This document shows positions 42,031-51,618 of a stretch of 64,000 bases of DNA, in pieces. The stretch is from the NCBI RefSeq assembly GCF_001895205.1, contig NZ_BDJF01000016.1, positions 717,766 through 781,765 of the forward strand, in the 5' to 3' direction. The first letter of the stretch is position 1; each line of letters starts with the position of its first letter. A program made the translations under genes and the position numbers. A model generated the notes under the pieces. The model saw only the letters and a list, made by a program, of their open reading frames with translations, made no database searches and was not told the origin of the DNA. Source of the DNA: Vibrio injensis (lineage in GTDB: Bacteria; Pseudomonadota; Gammaproteobacteria; Enterobacterales; Vibrionaceae).

Positions 42031-42467
42031 TACTTTTGGTGATTAAAACCACAAAAAAGACAAAAAACGCTAAAATAAGCCACCTTTTGGTAATTTAATT
42101 ACACAAATATCAGTAATGAAGCCTTAGCTTCTCGCTTAACGGGAATCGAACACTTCACTCCTAAAAAACAAATGATTGAATAAGACACGGCATCATTAAT
42201 ACTCATCCGTTTGGTAAGTATCATGCCACGCAGTCAACATGAAGACATGTGTTACATTCTATCGACTGAGCAACCATTAAGAAGAGTGTGACTAAATTAA
42301 CGAAAGCGATAAACGGCTCGATAACAATAATCGTAAAACTCCGGAAGGATAATAAATCCACTACTCCCCGATCCTGCATAGTGGTATGCTGTTGTTCATT
42401 ATCACTTCAGCTCCGATCTCAGCTTATTTCACTGCAAAACATCCATAAGTGTGCACATTGATCGGGG

Positions 42468-42473
42468 TATAAT
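42468..42473 (+). promoter_or_regulatory. -10 element upstream of pepD
   Basis: A perfect TATAAT lies 24 bases before the GTG start, with AGGAG between (42481-42485). No good -35 is visible, so an activator may be needed. The leader would be very short. Confidence 0.4.
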
Positions 42474-42491
42474 CAAAAAAAGGAGTTATCT

Positions 42492-43970
42492 GTGTCTGAA
42501 TTCCATTCTGAAATCAGTAATTTATCACCTAGCCCTGTTTGGCAGTTTTTTGACAAGATTTGTTCTATCCCTCATCCATCTAAACATGAAGAAGCACTCG
42601 CTCAATACATTATTGATTGGGCGAATCAGCAAGGCTTAGAGGTTCGTCGCGATCCGATCGGCAATGTGTTTATTAAAAAACCGGCCACAGTCGGGATGGA
42701 AGACAAAAAAGGGGTCGTACTCCAAGCACACATTGATATGGTTCCGCAAAAAAATGAAGAAACCCAACATGATTTTACGACTGACCCTATTCAGCCGTAT
42801 ATTGATGGTGAATGGGTAACAGCCAAAGGAACCACGTTAGGCGCGGATAATGGTATTGGTATGGCTACCTGTTTAGCCGTACTAGCCTCAAATGATATCA
42901 AACATGGTCCTCTTGAAGTTTTATTAACTATCGATGAAGAAGCTGGCATGACTGGTGCGTTTGGTCTACAAGCTGGCTGGCTGGAAGGTGATATTCTTCT
43001 CAATACCGATTCTGAGCAAGAAGGTGAAGTCTACATGGGCTGTGCTGGTGGCGTTGATGGTGCACTTACCTTCAATATTACTCGTGAAACGATCCCGACA
43101 GGTTTTATCACCCGACAATTAACCTTAAAAGGCTTAAAAGGTGGTCATTCAGGATGTGATATTCACACCGGTCGCGGTAACGCCAATAAATTACTGGGCC
43201 GTTTTCTAGCCACTTACGCTCAAGCATTCGATCTGCGTTTAATTGAGTTTAGAGGTGGTAGCTTACGTAATGCGATTCCACGAGAAGCGTTTATCACTGT
43301 CGCTATTCCTGCTGAAATGGAGACTCAACTAGAGCAAGTGTTTAATGATTACCAACAATTATTAGTCGCTGAACTAGGTAAAGTAGAAAACAGTATCACC
43401 ACCTTTAATCAAGCGAAAGAAACCACCCAAGGCGTATTTTCAAGTGCCGATCAGCAACGCTTCATTGCTGCACTGAATGCTTGTCCGAACGGAGTGATCC
43501 GCATGAGTGACGAGATTGAAGGGGTGGTAGAAACCTCACTTAATGTCGGCGTGATCACAACCGAAACAGACAAAGTAAACGTGCTATGTTTGATCCGTTC
43601 ATTGATTGATTCTGGACGTAGTCAAGTCGAAGGAATGCTCACTTCTATCGCTGAATTGGCGGGTGCCGACGTTCGTTTTTCTGGAGCTTATCCGGGGTGG
43701 AAACCCGATGCCGACTCAGAAATCATGGCTATCTTCCGTGATATGTATGAAGGTATTTATGGCCATAAGCCCAATATCATGGTCATTCATGCCGGATTAG
43801 AGTGCGGGCTATTCAAAAAGCCATACCCTCATATGGACATGCTTTCCTTTGGTCCAACAATTAAGTTCCCTCACTCGCCAGATGAAAAAGTGAAAATAGA
43901 TACTGTTGAGCTATTTTGGCAACAAATGGTCGCTTTATTGGAGCATATTCCAACAAAACAGCCAGCTTAA
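42492..43970 (+). CDS. pepD: Cytosol non-specific dipeptidase (aminoacyl-histidine dipeptidase)
   Basis: PepD is an M20 zinc peptidase that cleaves dipeptides such as carnosine. Metal and catalytic motifs are LQAHIDMVP, GTTLGADNGIGMA, TIDEEAGMTGA and NTDSEQEGE, and a lid domain (about 205-385) follows. At 492 residues it is close to E. coli PepD. The start is GTG, with AGGAGTTATCT in front. It stands alone, followed by a hairpin at 43982-44014. Confidence 0.96.
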   Translation: MSEFHSEISNLSPSPVWQFFDKICSIPHPSKHEEALAQYIIDWANQQGLEVRRDPIGNVFIKKPATVGMEDKKGVVLQAHIDMVPQKNEETQHDFTTDPIQPYIDGEWVTAKGTTLGADNGIGMATCLAVLASNDIKHGPLEVLLTIDEEAGMTGAFGLQAGWLEGDILLNTDSEQEGEVYMGCAGGVDGALTFNITRETIPTGFITRQLTLKGLKGGHSGCDIHTGRGNANKLLGRFLATYAQAFDLRLIEFRGGSLRNAIPREAFITVAIPAEMETQLEQVFNDYQQLLVAELGKVENSITTFNQAKETTQGVFSSADQQRFIAALNACPNGVIRMSDEIEGVVETSLNVGVITTETDKVNVLCLIRSLIDSGRSQVEGMLTSIAELAGADVRFSGAYPGWKPDADSEIMAIFRDMYEGIYGHKPNIMVIHAGLECGLFKKPYPHMDMLSFGPTIKFPHSPDEKVKIDTVELFWQQMVALLEHIPTKQPA

Positions 43971-44380
43971 TCACTGATGATGGTAGGCTTTGCTAAAGAT
44001 GAGCAAGGCCTATCGTCGAAGATAAACTGATTTCTATTTAATCAATATGCAGGTTTGATGGCTGAAACCATCATAAACTTGACGAGATCGCATCATCAAA
44101 CGTATTGATTGAACAAGTGAATCATTCAGTGATAGAACAAAATACAAGGTATATTAATTTTTTTTGTCGATACGAATAATTTTATTCATTAGCTGCAGGT
44201 TTTATCTACTGCTAGAGTTCGCTCCCTTGAATTTCCCCGAGTTATTCACCAGACTCGATTCAAGCTGATGACTCGATAAATATCGTATCGAGATGCTGCT
44301 AATTTTCTCCCCTTATGGGCCATTCCTGAGCAGCATCAACTGTGCTCAAATACACAACCATATTCAAAAACACAAATAAA
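43971..44380. other. pepD-rimB intergenic region with nested inverted repeats
   Basis: This 410-base space holds the pepD hairpin, an A+T-rich stretch that may carry a promoter (around 44150-44200; no clear pair), and two inverted repeats next to each other. The first is CTCGATA/TATCGAG (44272-44278, 44286-44292). The second is GATGCTGCT/AGCAGCATC (44292-44300, 44329-44337). The repeats lie just upstream of the RimB-RimK operon and could form a structured leader. Confidence 0.5.
43982..44014 (+). terminator. Hairpin after pepD
   Basis: A 13-bp stem (two G-U pairs) is formed by GGTAGGCTTTGCT and AGCAAGGCCTATC with a 7-base loop, 11 bases after the pepD stop. There is no clear U-tract, so its efficiency as a terminator is uncertain. 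Confidence 0.5.
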
Positions 44381-44827
44381 ATGACCATGACACAAAAAAT
44401 GATTGTTGGGTGGAGAGAAACTCTTAGCCTTCCTGATTTAGGCATTGAAAAAATAAAAGCCAAAATCGATACTGGCGCAAGAACCTCTTGTCTGCATGCT
44501 TTTAAAGTAGAAACCTTTAGCAAAGATGACGCACTCTGGGTAAGATTTTGGATTCATCCATTGCAGCATAATGTTGATAAAGTCACCATTTGTGAAGCCG
44601 AAGTGATTGATGAACGCATCGTGCGCGATTCCGGTGGGCATGAAGAGTCTCGCTATGTGATCAAATCTGATCTTTGTCTCGGAGCTCATCGCTGGCCGAT
44701 CGAAATAACACTAACCAATCGTGAAAATATGGCGTTTCGCATGTTACTCGGCAGAACCGCTATGCATCACAAACTGATTGTCGATCCTACACAATCTTTT
44801 TTAATCCCTTTCGAGGAAAACAAATAA
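44381..44827 (+). CDS. RimB-like retropepsin-fold protease (COG4067, 'ATP-dependent zinc protease')
   Basis: This is a small single-domain protein of 148 residues with the aspartic-protease-like signature [13 protein letters not shown], a later RESRYVI-like core ([15 protein letters not shown]) and a C-terminal [15 protein letters not shown]. Members next to rimK in Pseudomonas (RimB) were reported to trim glutamate tails from ribosomal protein S6; the 'ATP-dependent zinc protease' name is historical. The start is uncertain (44381 or 44387), with no good Shine-Dalgarno. Its stop overlaps the rimK start (TAATG), so the two are translationally coupled. Confidence 0.85.
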   Translation: MTMTQKMIVGWRETLSLPDLGIEKIKAKIDTGARTSCLHAFKVETFSKDDALWVRFWIHPLQHNVDKVTICEAEVIDERIVRDSGGHEESRYVIKSDLCLGAHRWPIEITLTNRENMAFRMLLGRTAMHHKLIVDPTQSFLIPFEENK

Positions 44828-45732
44828 TGAAAATTGGTATTCTATCGCGTAACGCTTCTTTGTACTCGACGAAGCGCTTGATTGAAGCATGTAAACAGCG
44901 CGGTCATGAGGTAAAAGTGATTGATGCATTACGCTGTTATATGAATATCAATTCGGATCAACCCGAGATTCATTTCAAAGGCGAAGAACTCGGCGGGTTT
45001 GATGCCGTCATCCCAAGGATCGGAGCCTCCGTTACTTTCTACGGCACGGCGGTATTACGTCAGTTTGAAATGATGGGCGTTTATCCAGTCAATGAATCTG
45101 TTGCCATCAGCCGCTCACGTGACAAGTTACGTTCGATGCAGCTACTTTCTCGTAAAGGTATTGGTATGCCGATCACTGGCTTTGCCAGCAAACCTGATGA
45201 TGTCAAAGACTTGTTAGATATGGTCGGAGGAGCTCCTGTAGTCATTAAATTGCTTGAAGGTACTCAAGGCATCGGTGTAGTGTTAGCGGAAACACGAAAA
45301 GCGGCTGAAAGTGTCATTGAAGCCTTTATGGGCCTGAAAGCTAACATTATGGTGCAGGAGTACATTAAAGAAGCGGGTGGCGCTGATATTCGTTGCTTTG
45401 TTATCGGTGATAAAGTGATTGCCGCTATGAAGCGTCAGGGTGCTGAAGGCGAATTTCGTTCTAATTTACATCGTGGAGGAACGGCATCATTAGTAAAAAT
45501 TACACCTCTAGAACGTAAAACAGCGATTGATGCGGCTAAAATTATGGGACTGAATGTTGCGGGAGTAGATTTACTTCGCTCAGAACGAGGCCCACTGGTG
45601 ATGGAAGTTAACTCATCACCAGGCTTAGAAGGCATTGAAGCCGCGACAGGGAAAGACATTGCCAGCTTGATTATCGAGTTCATCGAGAAAAATGCGGCTA
45701 GTAGAAGGACAAAAACACGTGGTAAAGGCTAA
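44827..45732 (+). CDS. rimK: Ribosomal protein S6 glutamate ligase RimK
   Basis: RimK is an ATP-grasp ligase that adds glutamates to the C-terminus of S6 and can make poly-alpha-glutamate. The 301-residue sequence has [18 protein letters not shown], the ATP-grasp segments [19 protein letters not shown] and [18 protein letters not shown], and the metal-binding [14 protein letters not shown]. It overlaps the gene before it by 1 base and the gene after it by 41 bases. This tight packing indicates one operon and a joint role in S6 tail modification. Confidence 0.96.
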   Translation: MKIGILSRNASLYSTKRLIEACKQRGHEVKVIDALRCYMNINSDQPEIHFKGEELGGFDAVIPRIGASVTFYGTAVLRQFEMMGVYPVNESVAISRSRDKLRSMQLLSRKGIGMPITGFASKPDDVKDLLDMVGGAPVVIKLLEGTQGIGVVLAETRKAAESVIEAFMGLKANIMVQEYIKEAGGADIRCFVIGDKVIAAMKRQGAEGEFRSNLHRGGTASLVKITPLERKTAIDAAKIMGLNVAGVDLLRSERGPLVMEVNSSPGLEGIEAATGKDIASLIIEFIEKNAASRRTKTRGKG

Positions 45733-46789
45733 TCGAAATACAGATTATCACTTTCTGGGGGAGTCAATTCCCCCTGCAAGTAAGCGAGTCATTGAGCTCG
45801 AAGCAGCAAAACTTTATACCCACTCTCCTCTATCTATTCCTATAGAAATCATCCATGGCATCTCGAAAGGTCCAGTATTAATGGTTAATGCCGCGATCCA
45901 TGGTGATGAACTCAATGGGGTCGAGATCGTTCGACAGCTGATTAACTCGCTTGATCCGAAGAAATTAAAAGGAACATTAATCACCGTCCCAATCGTGAAT
46001 GTGTTTGGCTTTATCCATAAATCTCGTTACCTTCCTGATCGACGAGATCTTAACCGTTGTTTCCCTGGTAGCGAAAAAGGCTCACTCGCCTCTCGAATGG
46101 CGCATAACTTCTTCTCTCAAGTTGCCCTTAATTGTGATTACATCATCGACTTACATACAGGTGCAATACATCGAACTAATTTACCGCAAATTCGAGCTGA
46201 CTTGAGTAATAGTCAAACCTTACGCATTGCAGAAGCATTTGCTACCCCAGTCATTTTAGATTCGCCACTGCGCAATGGCTCGTTACGCAGCGAAGCCGAA
46301 AAAGCCGGTATTACCGTATTGACCTATGAAGCAGGTGAAGCATTACGCTTTGATCCTATCGCTATCCACGCAGGGATTGTCGGTGTAAAACGCGTCATGC
46401 AAGAAATCGGAATGCTGCGCCCTAGTCGTAAAAAACGTCCTGTTTCCGTGATCGCCAAATCTACAAGCTGGCAACGAGCTGAGGCCGATGGCATTTTACG
46501 AACCCTAGTTTCTCTTGGTGATAAAGTCGAAAAAGGCCAAGTATTGGCTTATATCAATTCACCTTTAGGCAATGTAGAAGTTGAAATAAGAGCCAATAAA
46601 GGCGGAATCGTGATTGGCCAACAAACATTACCCTTAGTCAATGAAGGCGATGCAGTCTTCCATTTGGCCTACTTTAGCCAAAGTGACGAGATGGTTGAGC
46701 AAGTTGTCGGTGACTTTATTGAGGAAGTCGCTGATAGCGATTTAGAGCCATTAACGACGGGACAAATCATGCCTCCTTCCCCCGTTTGA
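45692..46789 (+). CDS. Succinylglutamate desuccinylase/aspartoacylase family protein
   Basis: This is an M14-like zinc deacylase of the AstE/AspA family, 365 residues. The zinc motif is [12 protein letters not shown] (His, Glu), with the third ligand in [19 protein letters not shown] is the family arginine-containing motif. From about residue 265 a C-terminal beta-rich domain ([13 protein letters not shown]) resembles a biotinyl-lipoyl-like fold. It overlaps rimK by 41 bases. Function in this operon is not established; acting on glutamate chains or N-acyl-glutamates is inference. The exact start could also be a GTG a few codons in. Confidence 0.88.
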   Translation: MRLVEGQKHVVKANRNTDYHFLGESIPPASKRVIELEAAKLYTHSPLSIPIEIIHGISKGPVLMVNAAIHGDELNGVEIVRQLINSLDPKKLKGTLITVPIVNVFGFIHKSRYLPDRRDLNRCFPGSEKGSLASRMAHNFFSQVALNCDYIIDLHTGAIHRTNLPQIRADLSNSQTLRIAEAFATPVILDSPLRNGSLRSEAEKAGITVLTYEAGEALRFDPIAIHAGIVGVKRVMQEIGMLRPSRKKRPVSVIAKSTSWQRAEADGILRTLVSLGDKVEKGQVLAYINSPLGNVEVEIRANKGGIVIGQQTLPLVNEGDAVFHLAYFSQSDEMVEQVVGDFIEEVADSDLEPLTTGQIMPPSPV

Positions 46790-46794
46790 ACGAA

Positions 46795-46830
46795 ATAGTG
46801 CCCTTGTGGGTTTATCAACAAGGGCACTAT
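46795..46830. terminator. Bidirectional terminator between the RimK operon and the NSS transporter
   Basis: A 13-bp perfect stem, ATAGTGCCCTTGT with ACAAGGGCACTAT, has a 10-base loop and lies between convergent genes. U-tracts are poor, but the hairpin is very stable. Confidence 0.65.
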
Positions 46831-46857
46831 GTTGTATATACTGCGATTGATTATCGA

Positions 46858-48219
46858 CTAAGCAAAAGAAGCCCAAATCACAGTTGTGACCAAAATAGGA
46901 CAGACAAACTTAACATACCACGGCCAGATTTTCGCAAACCAACTACCCGCGAACTCAGGATAACCTTGTTGCAATTCTTTGAACTTAGCATGACGACTCC
47001 ATACCCAGCCACCAAATAAGCAGAACATCAATGCTGCTGTCGGTTGTAGATATTGAGTTGCCGCCATAGCAACTAAGCCAAATAGACTGGAAAAGTTATA
47101 CACAATCACAACACTAAATAAGGCAATTAAACCACCCAATACCCAACTGGTCTTCCCTCGTGGCGTATTAAAACGCTCACTCACCAAAGCGACGGGGCAT
47201 TCCAGCATCGAAATCGACGAGGTCAATGCGGCGATCGTTAATAAGGAGAAAAACACTACCGCAAAGAGCTGTCCAAGCAGGCCAAGGCTATCAAACATTA
47301 ACGGTAAAACAGTAAACACTAAAGTATCCGAGCTCAGTAACGAGCCATCTTGAGCATAAATTTGCACACCATTATGCATCGCCACAAACATGGCAGGCAT
47401 CACCACTAAACCAGCAATAAACGCGACACTGGTATCAACCAAAGTGACGCTCATCGCCATCTTTGGCAAATTCTCTTTTTTGCTTAAGTAAGAGCCATAA
47501 ATCAACATAGAACAACCGCCGATCGTTAAAGAGAAAAAGCCTTGTCCCATCGCCGCTAAAATGAGTTTTCTATCCCACACCTTTTCAAAGTCAGGTACTA
47601 AGTAGTGTTTTAAACCATCCATTGCCCCCTGTTGCATCATGATATAAACAAACAGCACGGCAAATAAAATAAATAACGCTGGCATCAAGCGTGTTGACCA
47701 CTTCTCAATACCTTGTTTGACTCCGCTACGAACAATCAAAATGGTTAATAAGTAAAAAATTAATGTACCGAGCAGATTACGTTCGACGGAAAAACCTTTA
47801 AGCCACGAGCTAATATTGGTCAATCCCAACAGATCGGTAATCGCAGCGAATAAAAAACAGATAATCCAACCACCGACAATACTATAAAACGCTAATACCG
47901 CGCTGGGTACACTTAATCCTACCCAACCAACGAAAGCACCAACCTTTTTAGCTAAAGGATGATTGGTTAGTGAGCGCATACTATCGACAGGGTTAGCTTG
48001 ACCTGATCGACCAATTGCCATCTCAACCACTAACATAGGAAAAGCGACAACAAAAATAAGCACCAAATAAACAAAAAGGAAAGCGCCACCACCATTGCTG
48101 GCCGCTTGAGTCGGAAATCCCCAAATATTCCCAAGCCCCACCGCTGCTCCTGCAGCCGCTAAAACAAAACCAAGTCGAGAACCAAAGGTTTCCCGCGAAC
48201 TACTTTGTGTCATAACCAC
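46858..48219 (-). CDS. Neurotransmitter:sodium symporter (SNF) family transporter
   Basis: This is a 453-residue membrane protein with about 11-12 hydrophobic segments and a LeuT-type fold. The unwound first helix is clear in GFVLAAAGAAVGLGNIWGFP, with NGGGAFLFVYLV in helix 2. Bacterial members couple Na+ to amino-acid uptake. The substrate cannot be read from sequence. It starts after a clear intergenic gap from the yggN-like gene and ends at the convergent terminator. Confidence 0.93.
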   Translation of the reverse strand: MVMTQSSSRETFGSRLGFVLAAAGAAVGLGNIWGFPTQAASNGGGAFLFVYLVLIFVVAFPMLVVEMAIGRSGQANPVDSMRSLTNHPLAKKVGAFVGWVGLSVPSAVLAFYSIVGGWIICFLFAAITDLLGLTNISSWLKGFSVERNLLGTLIFYLLTILIVRSGVKQGIEKWSTRLMPALFILFAVLFVYIMMQQGAMDGLKHYLVPDFEKVWDRKLILAAMGQGFFSLTIGGCSMLIYGSYLSKKENLPKMAMSVTLVDTSVAFIAGLVVMPAMFVAMHNGVQIYAQDGSLLSSDTLVFTVLPLMFDSLGLLGQLFAVVFFSLLTIAALTSSISMLECPVALVSERFNTPRGKTSWVLGGLIALFSVVIVYNFSSLFGLVAMAATQYLQPTAALMFCLFGGWVWSRHAKFKELQQGYPEFAGSWFAKIWPWYVKFVCPILVTTVIWASFA

Positions 48220-48284
48220 TCACACATCATCAAACTAGTAAACTAGTACAATAATCGAAAATCAATCCATCGACAATCGTTATC

Positions 48285-49028
48285 TTATGATTCATTCAGT
48301 AATGAGAAGGTTTTTAATCTAGGGATAGATTGATGTAATACTTGCTCTTGTTGCTGCAATTGCGTTAGCGAGCTGCACAGCGCAGTTACTTCACTGGTCA
48401 ATTGTTGTGAGTAATCATTTAAACGTTGCGTGATATGGATTTTAAGATCATCCATTTGCCGAGTGAGTTCAGCCAGATTCATCCCTCCTTGGCGCTGCAT
48501 TTTTTGCGCAATCACCATAAAAGCATCCGATAAAAATTGCTGGCTAATGATTTGCTGAGCTCGTTCAAATTCTTGTTGCCACTCTTTCTCGGTAGCTAAA
48601 AAGTTTTGTGCCGGAAATACCCATTGTTCTTGATGATGATAGCGAGCCTCCATCTCTTTAAATAAAGCTTCTATCTTATTTTGTACACTATCAAAAGCTC
48701 TCGGAGCATCTAAACGAGCGGCGACATCTTGTAATATATCATCACTACGCTGTAAGTTTTTTCTGGTTACTTGTTGAGCATCATCCAGAAGCGAATCAAT
48801 TTGTTGTCGATAATCTCTTAACACTGTTTGTTGTCGATTATTTAGTCTTATTGGCTGCCCCAAAATGAACAATTCATTCTGCTGATTGATCACTGCATGC
48901 TGATCAGCATGATGAATTTCTATCTGCTGTGCCGTAATACGCAGCTCATTGTGCAATTCAACAGGACAGGTGATTGCCCACAAAGAGGGGCTAACCGTAA
49001 GCCCACACAATAACAATAAATTTTTCAT
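48285..49028 (-). CDS. YggN-like periplasmic protein (DUF2884)
   Basis: The 247-residue protein has a signal peptide (about 1-18, ending SLWA) followed by ITCPVELHNELRI and a long, highly charged, Gln-rich helical region (about 50-235) predicted to form coiled coils. It resembles the E. coli YggN/DUF2884 family of unknown function. I chose the ATG at 49028 because it places the signal peptide at the N-terminus. The frame extends 9 codons further. There is no strong functional link to its neighbours. Confidence 0.75.
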   Translation of the reverse strand: MKNLLLLCGLTVSPSLWAITCPVELHNELRITAQQIEIHHADQHAVINQQNELFILGQPIRLNNRQQTVLRDYRQQIDSLLDDAQQVTRKNLQRSDDILQDVAARLDAPRAFDSVQNKIEALFKEMEARYHHQEQWVFPAQNFLATEKEWQQEFERAQQIISQQFLSDAFMVIAQKMQRQGGMNLAELTRQMDDLKIHITQRLNDYSQQLTSEVTALCSSLTQLQQQEQVLHQSIPRLKTFSLLNES

Positions 49029-49142
49029 ATTTTCCCCAACCTTAGTCGTGAGCATCTTATCCTAACGAAGTTTCATTCCGGTTAGTGGATTGTCATAATC
49101 CAATCTTGCAAGATTAAAATAACAATATAATGTCAATATCGA

Positions 49143-50213
49143 TTAATTAAAAAAGCTTAATTGAACGAAAGGCTCTGGTGGTTTTAAGGTGACATTTAAT
49201 CCCAGTAAGCGTATATCTCGACCTTTTTGACGCTGGAGCACATCGGCTAATAACGACTTAAAATCGTTACACTCAAGCTGAGTTTGTCCATGTTCAATCG
49301 TCGTGAGTTGAAAATCAGCAAACTTAACCTTAATCCCCTGTTTGATGATTCCTCGTTGTGGACAAGAGCGGTGCAGCCGTCGTTCAAGCTCAGGAAATAG
49401 AGTCTGCTCAATAAGTTGCCAACATTGTTCATAAGTTTGAATATTTTCACTCAAGGTACGCTCAACCCCGACCGACTTTCTTTCGCGTTCCACAATCACT
49501 GACCGTTCATCAATACCATGACTTTTTTTCCACAGTGAGGCTCCCAAGCGACCAAATTTAATCAACAGTTGTCGATAATCACTATTTTTGATGTCTTCAC
49601 ATAGATAAAAACCAGCTTGATTCAGCTTCTCTAAACTGACTTTACCAACACCAGGAATCTTACCTAAAGGTAGGGAATCGATAATGTCTTGAACTTGCTC
49701 AGGTGTTATCACACACAGCCCATTTGGCTTATTGATATCTGACGCAATTTTGGCAAGAAACTTAAGAGGTGCAACACCGGCAGAAGCCGTTAATTGCAGC
49801 TCATTCCAAATATCACGTCGAATCGCTTCGGCTATTAAGGTTGCACTACCATAATAGGTCTGAGCATCACTGACATCTAAAAACGCCTCATCTAAGGATA
49901 AAGGCTCAATTATCGAGGTATAACGCTGAAAAATCTGTTGGATATGTTGCGAGATGGTTTTATAGACTGGCATTCTGCCCGGTACCACTAACAAATGAGG
50001 ACAGAGTTTAAGCGCTTGAGCCGTTGGCATCGCAGAATGAATACCAAAACGTCGCGCTTCATAATTACACGTACTGATCACACCTCGCTGCTTCTCATTC
50101 CCTCCTACCGCTAATGGTCGATCTCGATAGGTAGGATTATCACGCATTTCTACTGCGGCGAAAAAACAGTCCATATCAATATGAATAATTTTACGAATCG
50201 ATTTACTCATCAC
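49143..50213 (-). CDS. dinB: DNA polymerase IV
   Basis: DinB is a Y-family translesion polymerase. The N-terminal catalytic segment IIHIDMDCFFAAVEMRDNP carries the first Asp, and LSLDEAFLDVSD carries the Asp-Glu pair. A helix-hairpin-helix region follows (LPLGKIPGVGKVS). The C-terminal LSFFN-type end fits a beta-clamp-binding motif (QLSFFN). At 356 residues it has normal length. A near-consensus LexA box lies 16 bases upstream of the start, so it is an SOS gene. Confidence 0.97.
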   Translation of the reverse strand: MMSKSIRKIIHIDMDCFFAAVEMRDNPTYRDRPLAVGGNEKQRGVISTCNYEARRFGIHSAMPTAQALKLCPHLLVVPGRMPVYKTISQHIQQIFQRYTSIIEPLSLDEAFLDVSDAQTYYGSATLIAEAIRRDIWNELQLTASAGVAPLKFLAKIASDINKPNGLCVITPEQVQDIIDSLPLGKIPGVGKVSLEKLNQAGFYLCEDIKNSDYRQLLIKFGRLGASLWKKSHGIDERSVIVERERKSVGVERTLSENIQTYEQCWQLIEQTLFPELERRLHRSCPQRGIIKQGIKVKFADFQLTTIEHGQTQLECNDFKSLLADVLQRQKGRDIRLLGLNVTLKPPEPFVQLSFFN

Positions 50214-50228
50214 GCATCACGAACAAAA

Positions 50229-50244
50229 CTGTATATATAAACAG
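50229..50244. promoter_or_regulatory. LexA (SOS) box of dinB
   Basis: CTGTATATATAAACAG has the full CTGT-N8-ACAG frame and matches the ideal CTGTATATATATACAG at 15 of 16 bases. It lies between the nqrM terminator and the dinB start. Confidence 0.85.
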
Positions 50245-50272
50245 TATAGAGATTTCGTTATGAAATGAACAT

Positions 50273-50302
50273 AAAAAACACCTCGCACTAGCGGCGAGGT
50301 GT
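50273..50302 (-). terminator. Intrinsic terminator after nqrM
   Basis: The 9-bp stem ACACCTCGC with GCGAGGTGT has a 7-base loop and is followed on the minus strand by TTTTTT. It isolates apbE-nqrM from dinB. Confidence 0.85.
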
Positions 50303-50356
50303 AAGTTATTCGAATGTAAAAATCGTTAATGATTCATTCATGAGGTATAAAAAGGA

Positions 50357-50590
50357 CTAAGCAATCCGATCTTTTTCCCATGAAGCCAATCGTTCAGCGC
50401 GAGCAGCCGCACGAGCTTCTCGCTTTTTACGAGCATCACAAGGTTCAGGGCAATTGCAGACTTTTTCAATGCCGACCGCACCAAGACCACCGCAACTGCC
50501 TTTCACGACTTTCTTTTGAAAAATATAGCCTACTGCCATTGCAGCGATAACTGCCATGAAGACAGCAAATGTTATAAAAAAAGTACTCAT
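50357..50590 (-). CDS. nqrM: Na+-NQR maturation protein NqrM
   Basis: This is a 77-residue protein with one N-terminal membrane helix (about 3-24) and four cysteines (Cys33, 45, 47, 51) in GSCGGLGAVG and VCNCPEPC, followed by a basic Arg/Ala tail. The family (formerly DUF539) is needed to assemble the iron centre between NqrD and NqrE. It lies 17 bases downstream of apbE, near the nqr operon, the expected position. Confidence 0.95.
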   Translation of the reverse strand: MSTFFITFAVFMAVIAAMAVGYIFQKKVVKGSCGGLGAVGIEKVCNCPEPCDARKKREARAAARAERLASWEKDRIA

Positions 50591-50607
50591 CGTTACTGAC
50601 TCACTCT

Positions 50608-51618
50608 TTATTTTGATCGATTAAGATAAGGCTGAAATGCACTAGAAGCCACCTCTCTAAATCCATCATCTGTTTTAATAATCATAAATACGGGGATTTG
50701 ATTTAACTCAGCTACTGCCATCGCCTTTTCTTCACCTAACACCATAAGTCCAGTTGAAAGACCATCAGCCGTCATACTCGATTTATCCAGCACGGTTACT
50801 GAAACGACTTTATTGTCAATAGGATAGCCAGTTTTTGGGTTTATAATGTGCGAATAACGCATACCATCGCGTTCAAAATAGTTCCGATAATCACCAGAAG
50901 TGGCAATAGCCATATCACCAGGTTCAATTATCTCTTGAACTGAGCGCTCTTGTACAGACGGTTTTTCAATCGCGATTCGCCAAGGAATACCTTGAGCATT
51001 ACGTCCTTTAAGGCGCATTTCTCCGCCCACTTCAACCATGTAATTCTCAATCCCTTGTGATTCGATAAAATCGGCCACAACGTCAACCCCCCACCCCTTA
51101 GCAATAGTTGACAAATCAACGTATAAGTTAGGCAGAGTTTTACTTAAAAAATCACCAGAAACAGATAAATATTCAATACCCGTTTTTGCTTTTCGCTCAG
51201 CTAATTCTTGCTCAGTTGGTACAGTATCTCGACGAGCTTCAGGACCAAAGCCCCATAAATTCACCAAAGGCCCCACCGTTACATCCAGTGCACCTAAAGT
51301 GAGTGAGTTTAAACGAATCGCCTCTTTCACTACCGTTGCTGTTTGCTCTGAAACCTGAAAAGGATCACTGCCTTGATATTGGTTAAAGCGGCTGAGTTCA
51401 GAATCAACACGGTACGTTGACATTTGATCATTAACTTGCTCTAACAAACGATCAATCTCTGTTTGTAAATGAGAGGAGTCAGGAATACCTGCCTGTTGAG
51501 TGTACTTTATATTGTAGGTTGTCCCCATTGTTGGCCCGCTTAAATGAACCAACTCAACCGATTTTTCACATCCAGCCATAAAAATTAGCGATGCGAATGC
51601 AACAAGCCATTTTTTCAC
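50608..51618 (-). CDS. apbE: FAD:protein FMN transferase ApbE
   Basis: ApbE transfers FMN from FAD to a threonine of target proteins, here NqrB and NqrC. It is a periplasmic lipoprotein: the signal ends in a lipobox (IFMAGCEK). Core motifs are GPTMGTTYNIKY, VDLSTIAKGWGVD, VEVGGEMRLKGRN and MTADGLSTGLMVLG. At 336 residues it has typical length. It follows nqrF by 257 bases that hold the nqr terminator, so apbE-nqrM form a separate unit. Confidence 0.97.
   Translation of the reverse strand: MKKWLVAFASLIFMAGCEKSVELVHLSGPTMGTTYNIKYTQQAGIPDSSHLQTEIDRLLEQVNDQMSTYRVDSELSRFNQYQGSDPFQVSEQTATVVKEAIRLNSLTLGALDVTVGPLVNLWGFGPEARRDTVPTEQELAERKAKTGIEYLSVSGDFLSKTLPNLYVDLSTIAKGWGVDVVADFIESQGIENYMVEVGGEMRLKGRNAQGIPWRIAIEKPSVQERSVQEIIEPGDMAIATSGDYRNYFERDGMRYSHIINPKTGYPIDNKVVSVTVLDKSSMTADGLSTGLMVLGEEKAMAVAELNQIPVFMIIKTDDGFREVASSAFQPYLNRSK

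Larger units (their letters stand above)
41464..42491. other. 1-kb A+T-rich intergenic region
   Basis: This space between the divergent permease and pepD genes has no long reading frame. From left to right it holds the permease promoter and PurR box, a minus-strand terminator (41691-41719), a 29-codon ORF (41802-41891), its promoter (42003-42030), a perfect GTAAT-TTA-ATTAC inverted repeat (42090-42102), then about 350 bases in which I see nothing definite, and finally the pepD -10. Confidence 0.7.

Noticed and set aside
42130..42165. Segment resembling a tRNA T-arm (GTTCGATTCCCG on the minus strand)
   Set aside because: The flanking bases do not pair as a T-stem, there is no CCA end, and no D- or anticodon-arm is found at the right distance.
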